Positions 6,836 to 18,053 of a stretch of DNA of 38,390 nucleotides are shown here, piece after piece. The position numbers were made by a program, and so were the translations under genes. The notes beneath the pieces were generated by a model. The model had not been told where the DNA came from. It searched no databases and saw nothing but the letters and a program-made list of their open reading frames with translations. This DNA is from Acidiferrobacteraceae bacterium (GTDB taxonomy: Bacteria > Pseudomonadota > Gammaproteobacteria > HyVt-429). The stretch's first letter is position 1, and the number at the start of each line of letters is the position of its first letter. Where the stretch lies: positions 1 through 38,390 of the forward strand of contig DRJZ01000056.1 in NCBI GenBank assembly GCA_011052015.1. The letters are read 5' to 3'.

Positions 6836-7060
6836 ATGAAAACACTGCCTTTACAGCTAGTGACGCTAGAACTGGAAAATGGGCAACGCGGTGTGTTTGT
6901 TGGTTGGCCGTTGGTGACCAAAGAAAACGTCGGCCCCGGAGCCCAAATCGAAGAGATCTGGTTCTCGACTGTCCGCGATGTCCCTGATAACCTTACCCTA
7001 GGCCAAATGGCTCAACTGGTACAAGCCCAATTGGCCCAAGATGATACCTCCATGCACTAA
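6836..7060 (+). CDS. Small hypothetical protein, 74 aa
   Basis: A soluble protein beginning MKTLPLQLVTLELENGQRGV and ending with a helical Gln-rich tail (MAQLVQAQLAQDD). The ATG follows AGGAG at nine bases, so translation is plausible. The first half suggests beta strands (LQLVTLELENG, GVFVGWPLV). No family is recognised. It stands alone between a divergent promoter region and the PstS-like gene. Confidence 0.55.
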   Translation: MKTLPLQLVTLELENGQRGVFVGWPLVTKENVGPGAQIEEIWFSTVRDVPDNLTLGQMAQLVQAQLAQDDTSMH

Positions 7061-7203
7061 TTCAGAGACCTGATTAAAAGTTTTGGTATTTTAGTTTATT
7101 ACCAACAACAAACCCGTTCACTGCGGGCGTTAGGCTCGGTGTGGCTGTGGACTATTATTTTTATCCTTATTCGTCACTCAACACCAAGTCATTTTTATAT
7201 GTC

Positions 7204-8142
7204 ATGTTAATCAAATACTCTGTTCTTTCCCGAACCCCTTTTGCCTGGCCAACCCTGATGTTGACAGGCTTGGCGTGGGTCTTCACGGCATTTCTCAGCG
7301 GACAGTCCGCTAATGGGGCCGAGAAGATCCTGACCTGGGCCGGTTGTGGTATTTCAAAGAAGGCCTTTATGTCAGAAATCGCCACCGCCTACGAAAAAAA
7401 GACCGGCGTCAAAATTGATCTCAAAGGTGGTGGCGCCACCAAGGGCATCCGTCAGGTGGCCTCGGGAGAAGTCAATATAGGTGGCAGTTGCCGGGACCTC
7501 ATCCACACCGAGAACGGGATTTCCCCCATTCCCCCTGAGCGGGGAGTGCGCATGCAGCCGGTGGCCTGGGACGCCTTGGTCATCATCGTGCATAAGAACA
7601 ACCCACTGTCGGATATCAGTCTGGAGCAGGTACGCCAGCTCTATACTGGCAAGATCACGAATTGGAGCCAATTGGGTGGAGATAATGCCCCAGTGGAGCT
7701 TTACATCCGCAAGGGCAAAATTTCTGGTGTTGGCCGCTCCATCAGGGAACTGGTGTTTCAAAACTTTGACCAGGAGTTTGTCGCCAAATACATCATGCCC
7801 TCTTCTGGTCCGGTGGAAAAGGGCGTTGCAAAAAACGTCAACGGCATCGGCATTTCCGGATTTAGTAGCGCCAGAAAGCGTGATGTGAAATTGCTTAAAG
7901 TGGAGGGTATCGAACCCAGCTTCGCCAAGATCAAAGATGGGGGTTATATGCTCTATCGACCCCTGTACCTGGTAACACCGATGCGGGCCAAAAAGGACAA
8001 GGAGGTGGCCAAATTTGTCGCCTATGTGCGCAGCGAGGAGGGCAAAGCCATTATTCGCAATGCCGGTACCGTGCCCTTCGAAGATGCCATCGCCACCTGG
8101 TTAAAGATGCTGAAAAAGCGGCAGATTGCAGTAGGACAATAA
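7204..8142 (+). CDS. PstS-like periplasmic phosphate-binding-superfamily protein
   Basis: A 312-residue exported solute-binding protein of the PBP-like family that includes PstS (PF12849 type). After the signal peptide (basic n-region, LMLTGLAWVFTAFLSG core, cleavage near ANGA-EK) come the typical opening ILTWAGCGISKKAF, the ligand loop GGGATKGIRQVASGEVNIGG and IGISGFSSARK. In PstS such loops bind the oxyanion. No pstCAB or phoU lies nearby, so it is an orphan that could bind phosphate or another ligand, or act in signalling. The ATG at 7204 gives a normal signal peptide. A GTG at 7141 would add 21 residues, and an ATG at 7258 gives a shorter signal; none has a strong ribosome-binding site. 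Confidence 0.75.
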   Translation: MLIKYSVLSRTPFAWPTLMLTGLAWVFTAFLSGQSANGAEKILTWAGCGISKKAFMSEIATAYEKKTGVKIDLKGGGATKGIRQVASGEVNIGGSCRDLIHTENGISPIPPERGVRMQPVAWDALVIIVHKNNPLSDISLEQVRQLYTGKITNWSQLGGDNAPVELYIRKGKISGVGRSIRELVFQNFDQEFVAKYIMPSSGPVEKGVAKNVNGIGISGFSSARKRDVKLLKVEGIEPSFAKIKDGGYMLYRPLYLVTPMRAKKDKEVAKFVAYVRSEEGKAIIRNAGTVPFEDAIATWLKMLKKRQIAVGQ

Positions 8143-8443
8143 GTCCTTCTACCTTTAGTGCCAAACCTGATCTCCTCTTCACCGTCATAGCGGACTTGAT
8201 CCGGTATCCATGGGCTGTACATCTCATATACGGCAAACAACCCGATCAGGCGGCCTGTGTAACTAAAGATGGGTTTGTGCCCAAACATTCGTCTTGTGCC
8301 CAGTTAGCTATAATCAATCTATGGACTGGGGTATAGTCTTACCCCTCTTGGGGCGCGGATATGGCGCCACCATGATTATCCCATATATAGCGTCGCCTGA
8401 GAGTGGGTCGGCGCAATGACTACCCAGACCTTTCGGAGCACCC
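8143..8443. other. Intergenic region upstream of mlaA
   Basis: No gene is present. It holds a degenerate member of the palindromic repeat family (8182-8212, CCGTCATAGCGG...CCGGTATCCATGG) and a possible -10 hexamer TATAAT at 8309-8314 without a convincing -35. Confidence 0.45.
8309..8314 (+). promoter_or_regulatory. Possible -10 element for mlaA
   Basis: A consensus TATAAT lies 130 bp before the mlaA start. No good -35 lies 17 bp upstream, so this is only a candidate. Confidence 0.25.
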
Positions 8444-9187
8444 ATGAGTCAGCGCTACACACCTGCGGTGTCTGCCATCATTGTGATCTTGACCCTCACC
8501 GCCCTATCAGGCTGTGCCACCTTAGGCAGCAAGGACCTTGAGAAAAAACCCCATCATCCCGATCCCTTCGAAAAATTCAATCGTGCGGTGTTCAAGTTTA
8601 ATGACACCGCCGACCGTGCAGTGCTCAAACCCATTGCCAAGGCCTACGTAAGGTTTGCCCCTGCACCGCTACGCAAAGGGATAAGAAATTTTTTCAACAA
8701 TGTCTTAGAGCCCACCGTTGTGGTCAACGACTTCCTACAAGGTAAGGCGCGCCAGGGTATTAATGATACCTGGCGCTTTGTCATCAACTCCACTGTGGGT
8801 ATCGTTGGGCTGTTTGATGTCGCCACCAAAGTCGGCCTGGAAAAGCACAATGAAGATTTTGGGCAAACCTTTGCAAAATGGGGTATGGCTGACGGACCCT
8901 ATTTGGTGCTGCCCTTTTTTGGGCCATCTAATGTCCGCGACGGTATCGGTCTGTTCCCCTACTACAGCTATACCCACCCCTTTGGTTATGTGGACAACAA
9001 TGAGATACGCTGGGGTATCGTGGTCCTGGAATCTATTGACACCCGCGCCAATCTGCTCGGCTCCGAAAAGATTTTGATGCAGGCCGCGCTGGATCGTTAT
9101 GTCTTTATACGCGAAGCCTATAAGCAGCGCCGCTTGAACCTTATCCACGACGGCAATCCCCCGCTGGATTATCTGTTAGAAGATTAG
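8444..9187 (+). CDS. mlaA: MlaA (VacJ) outer-membrane lipoprotein
   Basis: A 247-residue lipoprotein. The signal peptide ends in the lipobox LSGC, with Cys24 lipidated. The mature part carries the family signature DPFEKFNRAVFKFNDTADRA, then LRKGIRNFFNNVLEP and NDTWRFVINSTVGIVGLFDV. MlaA sits in the outer membrane with porins and removes mislocalised phospholipids from the outer leaflet, passing them to periplasmic MlaC and the MlaFEDB ABC complex. No mlaBCDEF genes lie in the window. The ATG is preceded by GGAG. It is followed 19 bp later by the iminopeptidase gene and may start that operon. Confidence 0.95.
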   Translation: MSQRYTPAVSAIIVILTLTALSGCATLGSKDLEKKPHHPDPFEKFNRAVFKFNDTADRAVLKPIAKAYVRFAPAPLRKGIRNFFNNVLEPTVVVNDFLQGKARQGINDTWRFVINSTVGIVGLFDVATKVGLEKHNEDFGQTFAKWGMADGPYLVLPFFGPSNVRDGIGLFPYYSYTHPFGYVDNNEIRWGIVVLESIDTRANLLGSEKILMQAALDRYVFIREAYKQRRLNLIHDGNPPLDYLLED

Positions 9188-9206
9188 GGCGTTATCGGAA
9201 CGGCAC

Positions 9207-10166
9207 ATGCATACGCTGTTTCCTGCCATCAGGCCCAATAATCGCTTCTCCCTGGAGGTAGGCGGTGGGCACCGTCTATTTGTTGAGGAGTCTGGCAGCC
9301 CGGAGGGGATCCCCGTGGTGTTCGTCCATGGTGGCCCTGGGGCCGGCTGCGAGGCCTATCATCGCTGCTTCTTTGACCCGGATGAATACCGCATTGTCCT
9401 GTTCGATCAGCGCGGCTGTGGCCGCTCTACCCCCCATGCCAGCCTCGAGAACAATACCACCGCCGATCTGGTTGGCGATATGGAGGCCATTCGAAAACAC
9501 TTGAAGATAGACCGCTGGTTGGTTTTTGGCGGGTCATGGGGATCCACCCTGGGTCTGGTCTACGCGGAAACCCACCCCCAGCGCGTACTGGGCCTGATTC
9601 TAAGGGGCATCTTTTTGTGTCGCCCCGAGGAAATCCGCTGGTTCTACCAGGAAGGGGCCAATCGCATCTTCCCTGATTATTGGCAGGATTTTATTGCACC
9701 GGTACCTGAATCTGAGCGGGGCAACATGCTCCAGGCCCACTACCGACGCTTGACCGGCGATGATGAACTGGCGCGCATGGCCTCGGCCAAGGCCTGGTCT
9801 ATCTGGGAGGGTCGTGCCTCCAACCTCCATCAGGTCAGGTCGGTGGTGGACTTTTTCGGCAGCCCCCATACGGCGCTTAGTCTGGCCCGAATCGAGTCTC
9901 ACTATTTTATGAATAATGCCTTTTTGGAGCTTAACCAGATATTGCGTGATGTCAACAAAATTGAATCCATTCCAGGGGTCATCATCCAGGGTCGCTACGA
10001 TATTGTTTGCCCCATGGAAAGCGCCTGGGCGCTGCACCAGGCCTGGCCCCAATCGAGGATGTATGTGGTCCCAGACGCCGGCCATTCCGCCAAGGAACCG
10101 GGTATCATTGATGCCCTGGTCCACACCACCAATACCTTCGCCAAAGAACTGGCCCCGCAGCGCTGA
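9207..10166 (+). CDS. pip: Proline iminopeptidase
   Basis: A 319-residue alpha/beta-hydrolase of peptidase family S33 that releases N-terminal proline from peptides in the cytoplasm. Diagnostic features are HGGPGAG (oxyanion region, about 41-47), FDQRGCGRSTPH (66-77), the nucleophile elbow GGSWGS with Ser110, Asp265 in GRYDIVCP and His293 in DAGHS. The length is normal for the family (about 310-320). GGAAC lies upstream of the ATG. The stop codon overlaps the next start (TGATG), so it is translationally coupled to apaH. Confidence 0.95.
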   Translation: MHTLFPAIRPNNRFSLEVGGGHRLFVEESGSPEGIPVVFVHGGPGAGCEAYHRCFFDPDEYRIVLFDQRGCGRSTPHASLENNTTADLVGDMEAIRKHLKIDRWLVFGGSWGSTLGLVYAETHPQRVLGLILRGIFLCRPEEIRWFYQEGANRIFPDYWQDFIAPVPESERGNMLQAHYRRLTGDDELARMASAKAWSIWEGRASNLHQVRSVVDFFGSPHTALSLARIESHYFMNNAFLELNQILRDVNKIESIPGVIIQGRYDIVCPMESAWALHQAWPQSRMYVVPDAGHSAKEPGIIDALVHTTNTFAKELAPQR

Positions 10167-11008
10167 TGGCAGTTTATGCCATTGGTGACGTACAGGGCGA
10201 TTATGCGGCCCTGCTAACCTTGCTTGATCGCATTGACTTCGATGCTACCCGGGACCGGCTGTGGCTCACTGGCGATCTGGTCAACCGCGGTCCGTCCTCG
10301 TTACAAGTCCTACGTTTTGTGCGGAGCCTGGAAGATAGCGCCGTTACTGTGCTAGGTAACCATGACCTCCATCTGCTCGCCATCGCCCACGGTGTTCGTC
10401 CGCTCAAGTCCAGAGATACGGTCAGCGATGTGCTCGACGCCCCCGACCGCGATGTGTTGCTCGAGTGGCTGCGCCAGCAACCGTTAATGGTCCACGACCA
10501 GGAGATGGGATACGCCATGGTCCACGCCGGTCTGCTGCCACAGTGGGGTATCGCTGCGGCCATGGGCCTTGCGGCAGAGATCGAGGCATTATTAAAAGGC
10601 CCGGACTACCCCACACTGTTGGCCAACATGTACGGCGACAGCCCTGATAGCTGGCACCCCGATCTAAGGGGCTGGGCCAGAGTACGCGTCATCATTAACA
10701 CCTTCACCCGGCTTCGGTTTTGCGACCCTGACGGCAGACTCTTCCTGCAATACAACGGCCCCCCGGACAGCCAGCCCGAAGGGCTGTTACCCTGGTTTAA
10801 GCTACGCCACCCACAGGAGGGAGATGCCACCGTCGTGTTCGGGCACTGGTCCGCCCTGGGCCTACACTGCGGAGATGGGGTCCTGGGCCTCGACAGTGGT
10901 TGTATTTGGGGCGGTCACCTCACTGCCTATCCCTTGCAAAACTCCGGCGCCCAGGGGCGCAAACAACCGATCCAGATACCCTGCGGTAGGACCCAAACCA
11001 CGGTATAA
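10166..11008 (+). CDS. apaH: Bis(5'-nucleosyl)-tetraphosphatase, symmetrical (ApaH)
   Basis: A 280-residue metallophosphatase that hydrolyses Ap4A to two ADP and can decap Np4-capped RNA. The metal motifs are in order: GDVQGDY (residues 7-13), GDLVNRGP, LGNHDLHLL, the HAGL segment and GHWSALGL. In E. coli the first motif is GDVHGCY, so a Gln replaces that His here. The start overlaps the pip stop by one base. The apaG gene follows 38 bp later, so apaH precedes apaG here, the reverse of the E. coli order. The C-terminal residues after GGHLTAYPL are less conserved. Confidence 0.95.
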   Translation: MAVYAIGDVQGDYAALLTLLDRIDFDATRDRLWLTGDLVNRGPSSLQVLRFVRSLEDSAVTVLGNHDLHLLAIAHGVRPLKSRDTVSDVLDAPDRDVLLEWLRQQPLMVHDQEMGYAMVHAGLLPQWGIAAAMGLAAEIEALLKGPDYPTLLANMYGDSPDSWHPDLRGWARVRVIINTFTRLRFCDPDGRLFLQYNGPPDSQPEGLLPWFKLRHPQEGDATVVFGHWSALGLHCGDGVLGLDSGCIWGGHLTAYPLQNSGAQGRKQPIQIPCGRTQTTV

Positions 11009-11046
11009 TCGCCTAAACTCATCTTGTGCTACAGGCTTTAGCGTTA

Positions 11047-11427
11047 ATGGAAACAGACAGGTACCGCATCAACGTTCAGGTGAAAACCGCCTATGTCGAG
11101 TCTCAGTCGGAGCCCGATAGCAATCGTTATGTCTTTGCATACACCATTACCATTACCAACGCCGGCTCGGTTTCGGCGCAACTTATCACCCGTCACTGGG
11201 TGATTACCGATGCCAATAACCGTGTGCAAGAGGTCCGGGGCGAAGGTGTAGTCGGAGAGCAACCCAAGCTGGAGCCGGGCATGAGTTTTGAATACACCAG
11301 CGGTGCGGTGCTGGAAACGCCAGTAGGTAGCATGCAGGGCAGTTATCAACTCCGCGCCGAGGATGGCACCGAGTTCGATGCCTCTATTTCAGCCTTTACC
11401 CTGGCGACACCGCGCACACTTCACTAA
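11047..11427 (+). CDS. apaG: ApaG protein
   Basis: A 126-residue ApaG-family protein with a fibronectin-III/immunoglobulin-like beta fold. The start METDRYRINVQVKTAYVES lines up with E. coli ApaG, so the ATG at 11047 is preferred to an upstream GTG at 11026. Conserved segments include RYVFAYTITITN, LITRHWVITDA, VRGEGVVGEQPKLEPG and GSMQGSYQL. The molecular role of ApaG is not settled; links to Ap4A metabolism and pyrophosphate binding have been proposed. It is encoded directly after apaH and ends 30 bp before the nucleotidyltransferase gene. Confidence 0.93.
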   Translation: METDRYRINVQVKTAYVESQSEPDSNRYVFAYTITITNAGSVSAQLITRHWVITDANNRVQEVRGEGVVGEQPKLEPGMSFEYTSGAVLETPVGSMQGSYQLRAEDGTEFDASISAFTLATPRTLH

Positions 11428-11457
11428 CACTTCCCAAAACTGGCACGCTCTTAAAAG

Positions 11458-12000
11458 GTGGACTTCAAATTAGTGCTGGGAAAGCTGGTTAACGGGTTCG
11501 AAAAAAATGGTGTTGACTATGCCTTGATCGGCGGACTCGCCCTGGGGCTATTGGGGGTGCCTCGCGCCACAACCGACATAGACATCCTGGTTCACAGGGA
11601 GGACCTGGACAAAATTGACAAGACCATGCACAACCTCGGCTACAAGAAACGATTCTCAAGTGAGAACGTCAGCCAATACACATCAGCGGTAAGATCAATG
11701 GGAGATGTTGATTTTCTACACGCCTTTCGTGAAGCTTCGATCAAAATGCTCGAACGCGCGCAACAACAGGGCGTCTTTGGGGGTACCCTGCAGGTGAAGC
11801 TTGTTCGCGCAGAGGATCTGATCGGACTAAAGATCCAGGCCATAAAAAACAATCCGTCCCGCACCCACCAGGATCTTGCGGACATTGAGGCACTCATCGC
11901 CCGACAAGACCAGACGCTTGATTGGCAGGAGCTTCAGGCGTATTTTGAGTTATTTGATATGAAAGAATTGTTCGATTCGCTACGATCCAAGGACAGCTAA
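11458..12000 (+). CDS. MNT/AbiEii-like nucleotidyltransferase
   Basis: A 180-residue protein of the DNA polymerase beta-like nucleotidyltransferase superfamily. The motif GGLALGLLGVPRATTDIDIL (about residues 25-44) supplies the Gly-Gly turn and the Asp-x-Asp metal pair. A third acid is in GDVDFLHAF. The rest (LVRAEDLIGLKIQAIKNNPS, HQDLADIEAL) matches the helical part seen in AbiEii/DUF6036-type proteins. Such proteins occur as toxins or as solitary tRNA/NTP-modifying enzymes. GTG is the likely start, with a poor ribosome-binding site. It overlaps the next gene by one base (TAATG), so the two are coupled. Confidence 0.75.
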   Translation: MDFKLVLGKLVNGFEKNGVDYALIGGLALGLLGVPRATTDIDILVHREDLDKIDKTMHNLGYKKRFSSENVSQYTSAVRSMGDVDFLHAFREASIKMLERAQQQGVFGGTLQVKLVRAEDLIGLKIQAIKNNPSRTHQDLADIEALIARQDQTLDWQELQAYFELFDMKELFDSLRSKDS

Positions 12001-12224
12001 TGGCCATTGATCCCGACTGCCTGCGTGACCTCAAGCGGGTTGCTGATTCCACCACCCTACGCTGCGACACCACCGCGATCGCAGCGCAAAAATATAGACT
12101 GTTCGTGCACAATGGTCGGATAGACGCGGACCGCTATTTTTCCTTTCTCACCGACTTCAGCGCTCTCCTGGATCACCCACCGCGCCTGCCACGGCCCTTT
12201 CTTGAAACGGATATGAAGCTTTAG
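12000..12224 (+). CDS. 74-aa partner of the nucleotidyltransferase
   Basis: A soluble 74-residue protein beginning MAIDPDCLRDLKRVADSTTL and ending in PRLPRPFLETDMKL. No DNA-binding or catalytic motif is recognised. Its ATG overlaps the stop of the nucleotidyltransferase gene, which implies fixed stoichiometry. This could be a neutralising or complex-forming partner. Classical AbiE has its antitoxin upstream and larger, so this is not that system. Function unknown. Confidence 0.55.
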   Translation: MAIDPDCLRDLKRVADSTTLRCDTTAIAAQKYRLFVHNGRIDADRYFSFLTDFSALLDHPPRLPRPFLETDMKL

Positions 12225-12336
12225 ATTAGGGCCAGGGGACCAAACAAGGCTGAGACACCGATTTTATTATCTCCTACTTTAAAACCAACCGGAAAACCCG
12301 GCGCCGACCCAATTTCATGCAATTCCACCCACCGCT

Positions 12337-12406
12337 GTCATTCCGGGGCGGTGTGGAACACCGAACCCGGAATCCAGGACAATAATTGAGTTCTCCTGGA
12401 TCCCGG
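12337..12406. repeat. Palindromic repeat, reverse orientation
   Basis: The block GTCATTCCGGGGCGGTGTGG...CCCGGAATCCAGG is the reverse complement of the start of the repeats at 51 and 409, with about two mismatches. A second half-palindrome TCCTGGATCCCGGG closes it. It occupies most of the 282-bp gap before the gyrB end; the rest of that gap shows nothing recognisable. Confidence 0.7.
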
Positions 12407-12506
12407 GCTCAGGCCTGCGGCCTTACCGCCGTTGGCCACGCTGGTGAATGAGATCCCTTCGTGGCTTGGCGCCTCTGTGTCGAGAAACCGGTATAATATT
12501 TAGGCT

Positions 12507-15050
<2,544 letters not shown>

Positions 15051-16151
15051 CTAAATCCGCATGGGCATAACAAGATAGAGGGTCTTGGGGTCTTCTTTGC
15101 TGCTGAGGACACAACTCGTGTTTTGGTCTTTTAATTGTAGGCTCACCTCATTCCCTGCAAGGGAATTAATCGCATCAATAATGTAACTTACATTAAAACC
15201 AACCTCTGCGGTGGGCCCTGTGTAGTCAATAGCCATCTCGTCCTTTGCCTCTTCCTGTTCCGGGTTGTGGGCAGTAACTGCAAGTTGTCCATTTCCTATG
15301 GCGATGCTCACTCCCCTGAATTTTTCATTGGTAAGTATCGCCGCTCTGGTGAGGATGTCGTGTAAATTTTGTTTATTTAATTCCAATTTGATGGGCAGGT
15401 CTGTTGGGATGACCTTTTCATAATCTGGGTAACGCCCATCGATAATTTTTGTGGTGAATATTGTTGCTTCAGTGGAAATTCGGAGATGGTTTTCGCTTAT
15501 TTGAACCTTTACAACCTGATCCCCTTCCTCCAAAAGTCGTAACAGTTCTTGTACGGCCTTGCGTGGCACAATAATCTGGTGATTAGTGGCACCGTCCTGG
15601 TCCAGGAGAATCTCTGTTTTTGCAAGCCTGTGCCCATCTGTGGCCACTGCGCATACAGTCTTTCCGGTCAACTCGAGTAACAATCCATTGAGATAATAAC
15701 GAACATCTTGCTGGGCCATGGAAAAGGCTGTTTTCTCAAACAAGTGTTTGAGTTTTGTGGGGCTTACATTAAATTCGTAATTCCATTCCGACGTCTCAAT
15801 CCGTGGAAAATCTTCCGCCGGTAGTGTTTGTAGGCTAAACCGGCTGCGCCCACTTTGAATCTTGACGCGATCTCCCTCTAATTTGAATGCAAGTGTGGCC
15901 TCTTCCGGCAAGGCCCTGCAAATATCAAGTAGCTTTCTGGCAGCAACAGTAATTTCACTTGCTTCTCCCTTGACCCCGGTAATCTTGGAGACTATCTCTA
16001 CCTCCAGGTCTGTACCGGTTAGCGCCATACCTGTTTCATCTAAAGCAATATACACATTAGACAAAATGGGTAGGGTTTGGCGCCGCTCTACTACACCCCC
16101 TATATCGCTAAGAGGTTTAAGTAGATCATTTCTTTTTATTTCAACATTCAT
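15051..16151 (-). CDS. dnaN: DNA polymerase III beta sliding clamp
   Basis: A 366-residue protein, the same length as E. coli DnaN, forming the dimeric ring that tethers polymerase III and other clamp-binding proteins to DNA. It starts MNVEIKRNDLLKPLSDIGGV. Family segments include RRQTLPILSNVYI, VATDGHRLAK, the central IDGRYPDYEKVIP and the C-terminal LYLVMPMRI that shapes the binding pocket. The ATG at 16151 has no clear Shine-Dalgarno, so translation may be weak or coupled to a dnaA-dnaN mRNA. The 220-bp gap to dnaA is AT-rich and carries DnaA boxes. Confidence 0.98.
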   Translation of the reverse strand: MNVEIKRNDLLKPLSDIGGVVERRQTLPILSNVYIALDETGMALTGTDLEVEIVSKITGVKGEASEITVAARKLLDICRALPEEATLAFKLEGDRVKIQSGRSRFSLQTLPAEDFPRIETSEWNYEFNVSPTKLKHLFEKTAFSMAQQDVRYYLNGLLLELTGKTVCAVATDGHRLAKTEILLDQDGATNHQIIVPRKAVQELLRLLEEGDQVVKVQISENHLRISTEATIFTTKIIDGRYPDYEKVIPTDLPIKLELNKQNLHDILTRAAILTNEKFRGVSIAIGNGQLAVTAHNPEQEEAKDEMAIDYTGPTAEVGFNVSYIIDAINSLAGNEVSLQLKDQNTSCVLSSKEDPKTLYLVMPMRI

Positions 16152-16371
16152 ACTATTAAGTTTTATTTAAAGAAAACTAATTACTATTATTACTGCTGTT
16201 AATAAGCCACTATATTAAATATTTCCTTTTAGTATCAATAAGTTCAAGCAAATAAAACCTGTGGGTAAACACTGCCTTACTAACGAATAGTTGTTATTAC
16301 ATTTAAGACAAACAAAAACAAACAAACTTTATCCACAAATATTCACACTTTGGACACAACACGCTTACATA
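16152..16371. other. Candidate oriC in the dnaA-dnaN gap
   Basis: The AT-rich 220-bp region contains a perfect DnaA box TTATCCACA (16329-16337). A tandem near-box ATATTCACA follows at 16339-16347, and TTACCCACA lies on the minus strand at 16260-16268. Beyond them is a very AT-rich tract (16152-16260) with TAA/TAG triplets on the minus strand (AGTAATAATAGTAATTAG, about 16178-16195) resembling a DnaA-trio unwinding element. Confidence 0.5.
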
Positions 16372-17721
16372 TTAATGTGAAAGCAATTTCATTAAGTTGT
16401 CATAATCCTCGTTAACTCTCACATCGTCCAATAATAACGCTTTTACTTTCTTACAGGCGTGAATGACCGTGGTGTGATCGCGGCCTCCAAAGGCATCTCC
16501 TATCTCGGGGAGACTCAAGGTCGTAAGTTCTTTGGCTAGAGACATAGCAACTTGACGGGGCCGGGTAATTTGTCGATTCCTTCGTTTGGAGTGTAAATCA
16601 GACACCCGCATTTTGTAATATTCTGCAACCGTCTTTTGAATGTTGTTAATGGTAATCTGTTTTTCCTGGTAGAGCAGCAAGTCTTTCAGGGCGTCAGTGG
16701 CGGCACCTATGTCAATACTATGGCCTGTAAAACGCGCGCCCGCGACAACCCGATGCAAGGCGCCTTCCAACTCACGGATATTCGAACGACATTGCTTGGC
16801 AATAAAGAAGGCCACATCCTCTGGTAGATCCAATCCTTGGCTGCGCGCCTTCATGTTCAGGATGGCCACTCGGGTTTCCAGTTCTGGGGCCTCAATTCGG
16901 ACGGTGAGGCCACTACCAAAGCGGGATATAAGGCGCTCTTCCACCCCAGTAATTTCCTTGGGGAAGCGGTCGCTGGTCATAATAACTTGGCGCTGACCTT
17001 CTAATAAGGTGTTGAAAGTATGGAAAAATTCTTCTTGAGAATGCCCCTTACCGGCGAAAAACTGGATATCGTCGATGAGCAAAGCATCTAACGAACGATA
17101 GTATTTCTTAAATTCACTAATAGCATTGTGCTGCAAGGCCTTGACCATATCGGCCACGAAACGTTCTGAATGGACATAGGCCACCTTGGCTTCGGGGTTG
17201 TGATAGTGAAGGATATTGCCTGCAGCCTGCATCAGGTGGGTTTTGCCCAGGCCCACCCCACCGTAGATAAACAATGGATTATAGGCCCGGCCAGGGTTTT
17301 CGCCTACTTGGGTGGCAGCAGCACGGGCAAGCTGATTGGATTTTCCCTCTACATGGGTGTCGAAGGTAAAATCCGGGTTAAGTCTGCCGGAATAAACCTC
17401 TCTCTGAGCAGGGGAAGTGGCGCGGACTACGGGATTCAAGGGGTTGGCCGAAACACCCTGGCTACCCACCTCTATTTGGACCGAAACCGTGTCGCCATTA
17501 TATTTACACGCCAACTCAGTCAATCGACCTAAAAACTGTTTATGGACCCAATCCATAACAAATCGGTTGGGTGCCAGCAGGTGTAGGGCGCCATTCTTGT
17601 TGACTGCCTGGAGTGGCCTAATCCAGGTGTTAAATTGTTGTGCCGACAATTCCTCTTCGAGGCGGCCAAGGCATTTGTTCCAGAGCGTTGATTGTCCCAA
17701 TTTAAGGCTTCTTTTTTGCAA
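16372..17721 (-). CDS. dnaA: Chromosomal replication initiator DnaA
   Basis: A 449-residue AAA+ initiator. Domain I begins at [20 protein letters not shown]. Domain III has Walker A GGVGLGKT (154-161), Walker [10 protein letters not shown] (Asp217-Asp218) and the arginine region [10 protein letters not shown]. Domain IV carries the DnaA signature [15 protein letters not shown] for DnaA-box recognition. It binds and melts oriC in its ATP form. No ATG is available at the start: the open frame begins with TTG at 17721, and a second TTG at 17700 would give a shorter N-terminus closer to E. coli. A perfect DnaA box lies 52 bp upstream, consistent with autoregulation. Confidence 0.97.
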   Translation of the reverse strand: MQKRSLKLGQSTLWNKCLGRLEEELSAQQFNTWIRPLQAVNKNGALHLLAPNRFVMDWVHKQFLGRLTELACKYNGDTVSVQIEVGSQGVSANPLNPVVRATSPAQREVYSGRLNPDFTFDTHVEGKSNQLARAAATQVGENPGRAYNPLFIYGGVGLGKTHLMQAAGNILHYHNPEAKVAYVHSERFVADMVKALQHNAISEFKKYYRSLDALLIDDIQFFAGKGHSQEEFFHTFNTLLEGQRQVIMTSDRFPKEITGVEERLISRFGSGLTVRIEAPELETRVAILNMKARSQGLDLPEDVAFFIAKQCRSNIRELEGALHRVVAGARFTGHSIDIGAATDALKDLLLYQEKQITINNIQKTVAEYYKMRVSDLHSKRRNRQITRPRQVAMSLAKELTTLSLPEIGDAFGGRDHTTVIHACKKVKALLLDDVRVNEDYDNLMKLLSH

Positions 17722-17772
17722 TATATGTTAAAGTGGCGGGGTAACGTTACAGTCTAACGCGACCCGGCGAGC

Positions 17773-17781
17773 TTATCCACA
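17773..17781 (+). promoter_or_regulatory. DnaA box in the dnaA-rpmH divergent region
   Basis: A perfect TTATCCACA lies in the 193-bp region between dnaA and rpmH. It may serve dnaA autoregulation or be part of an origin; in pseudomonads the rpmH-dnaA gap carries oriC. Confidence 0.7.
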
Positions 17782-17815
17782 GAAAAAGTTTCTTAGTGCT
17801 AAGCGCTTCTTTTGG

Positions 17816-17821
17816 TTGACA
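17816..17821 (+). promoter_or_regulatory. Possible -35 element for rpmH
   Basis: A consensus TTGACA lies 94 bp before rpmH. The -10 at 17-bp spacing (around TTACCG) is poor, so only the -35 is supported. Confidence 0.3.
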
Positions 17822-17914
17822 ATCACCGGGTAAACCCATTACCGTTGCGACCCTTTTTGATCTATACGTTGTGGTGGCCGGCAAGCATACACCGGGGCCA
17901 CGAGAATGACTGCC

Positions 17915-18049
17915 ATGAAGAGAACCTATCAACCCAGCAACCTTAAACGTAAGCGCACCCACGGTTTTCGTAGCCGCATGAGTACCCGTGCGGGCCGCGC
18001 TATTCTCAATGCCCGCCGCGCCAAGGGCCGTAAGCGCCTGGCCGTTTGA
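17915..18049 (+). CDS. rpmH: 50S ribosomal protein L34
   Basis: A 44-residue, very basic protein, [20 protein letters not shown] onward, ending GRKRLAV. It is the smallest large-subunit protein and binds 23S rRNA. The sequence is almost invariant among proteobacteria. It diverges from dnaA and leads the rpmH-rnpA-yidD-yidC-mnmE unit. The rnpA coding region begins a few bases after its stop or overlaps it. Confidence 0.98.
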   Translation: MKRTYQPSNLKRKRTHGFRSRMSTRAGRAILNARRAKGRKRLAV

Positions 18050-18053
18050 ATAT

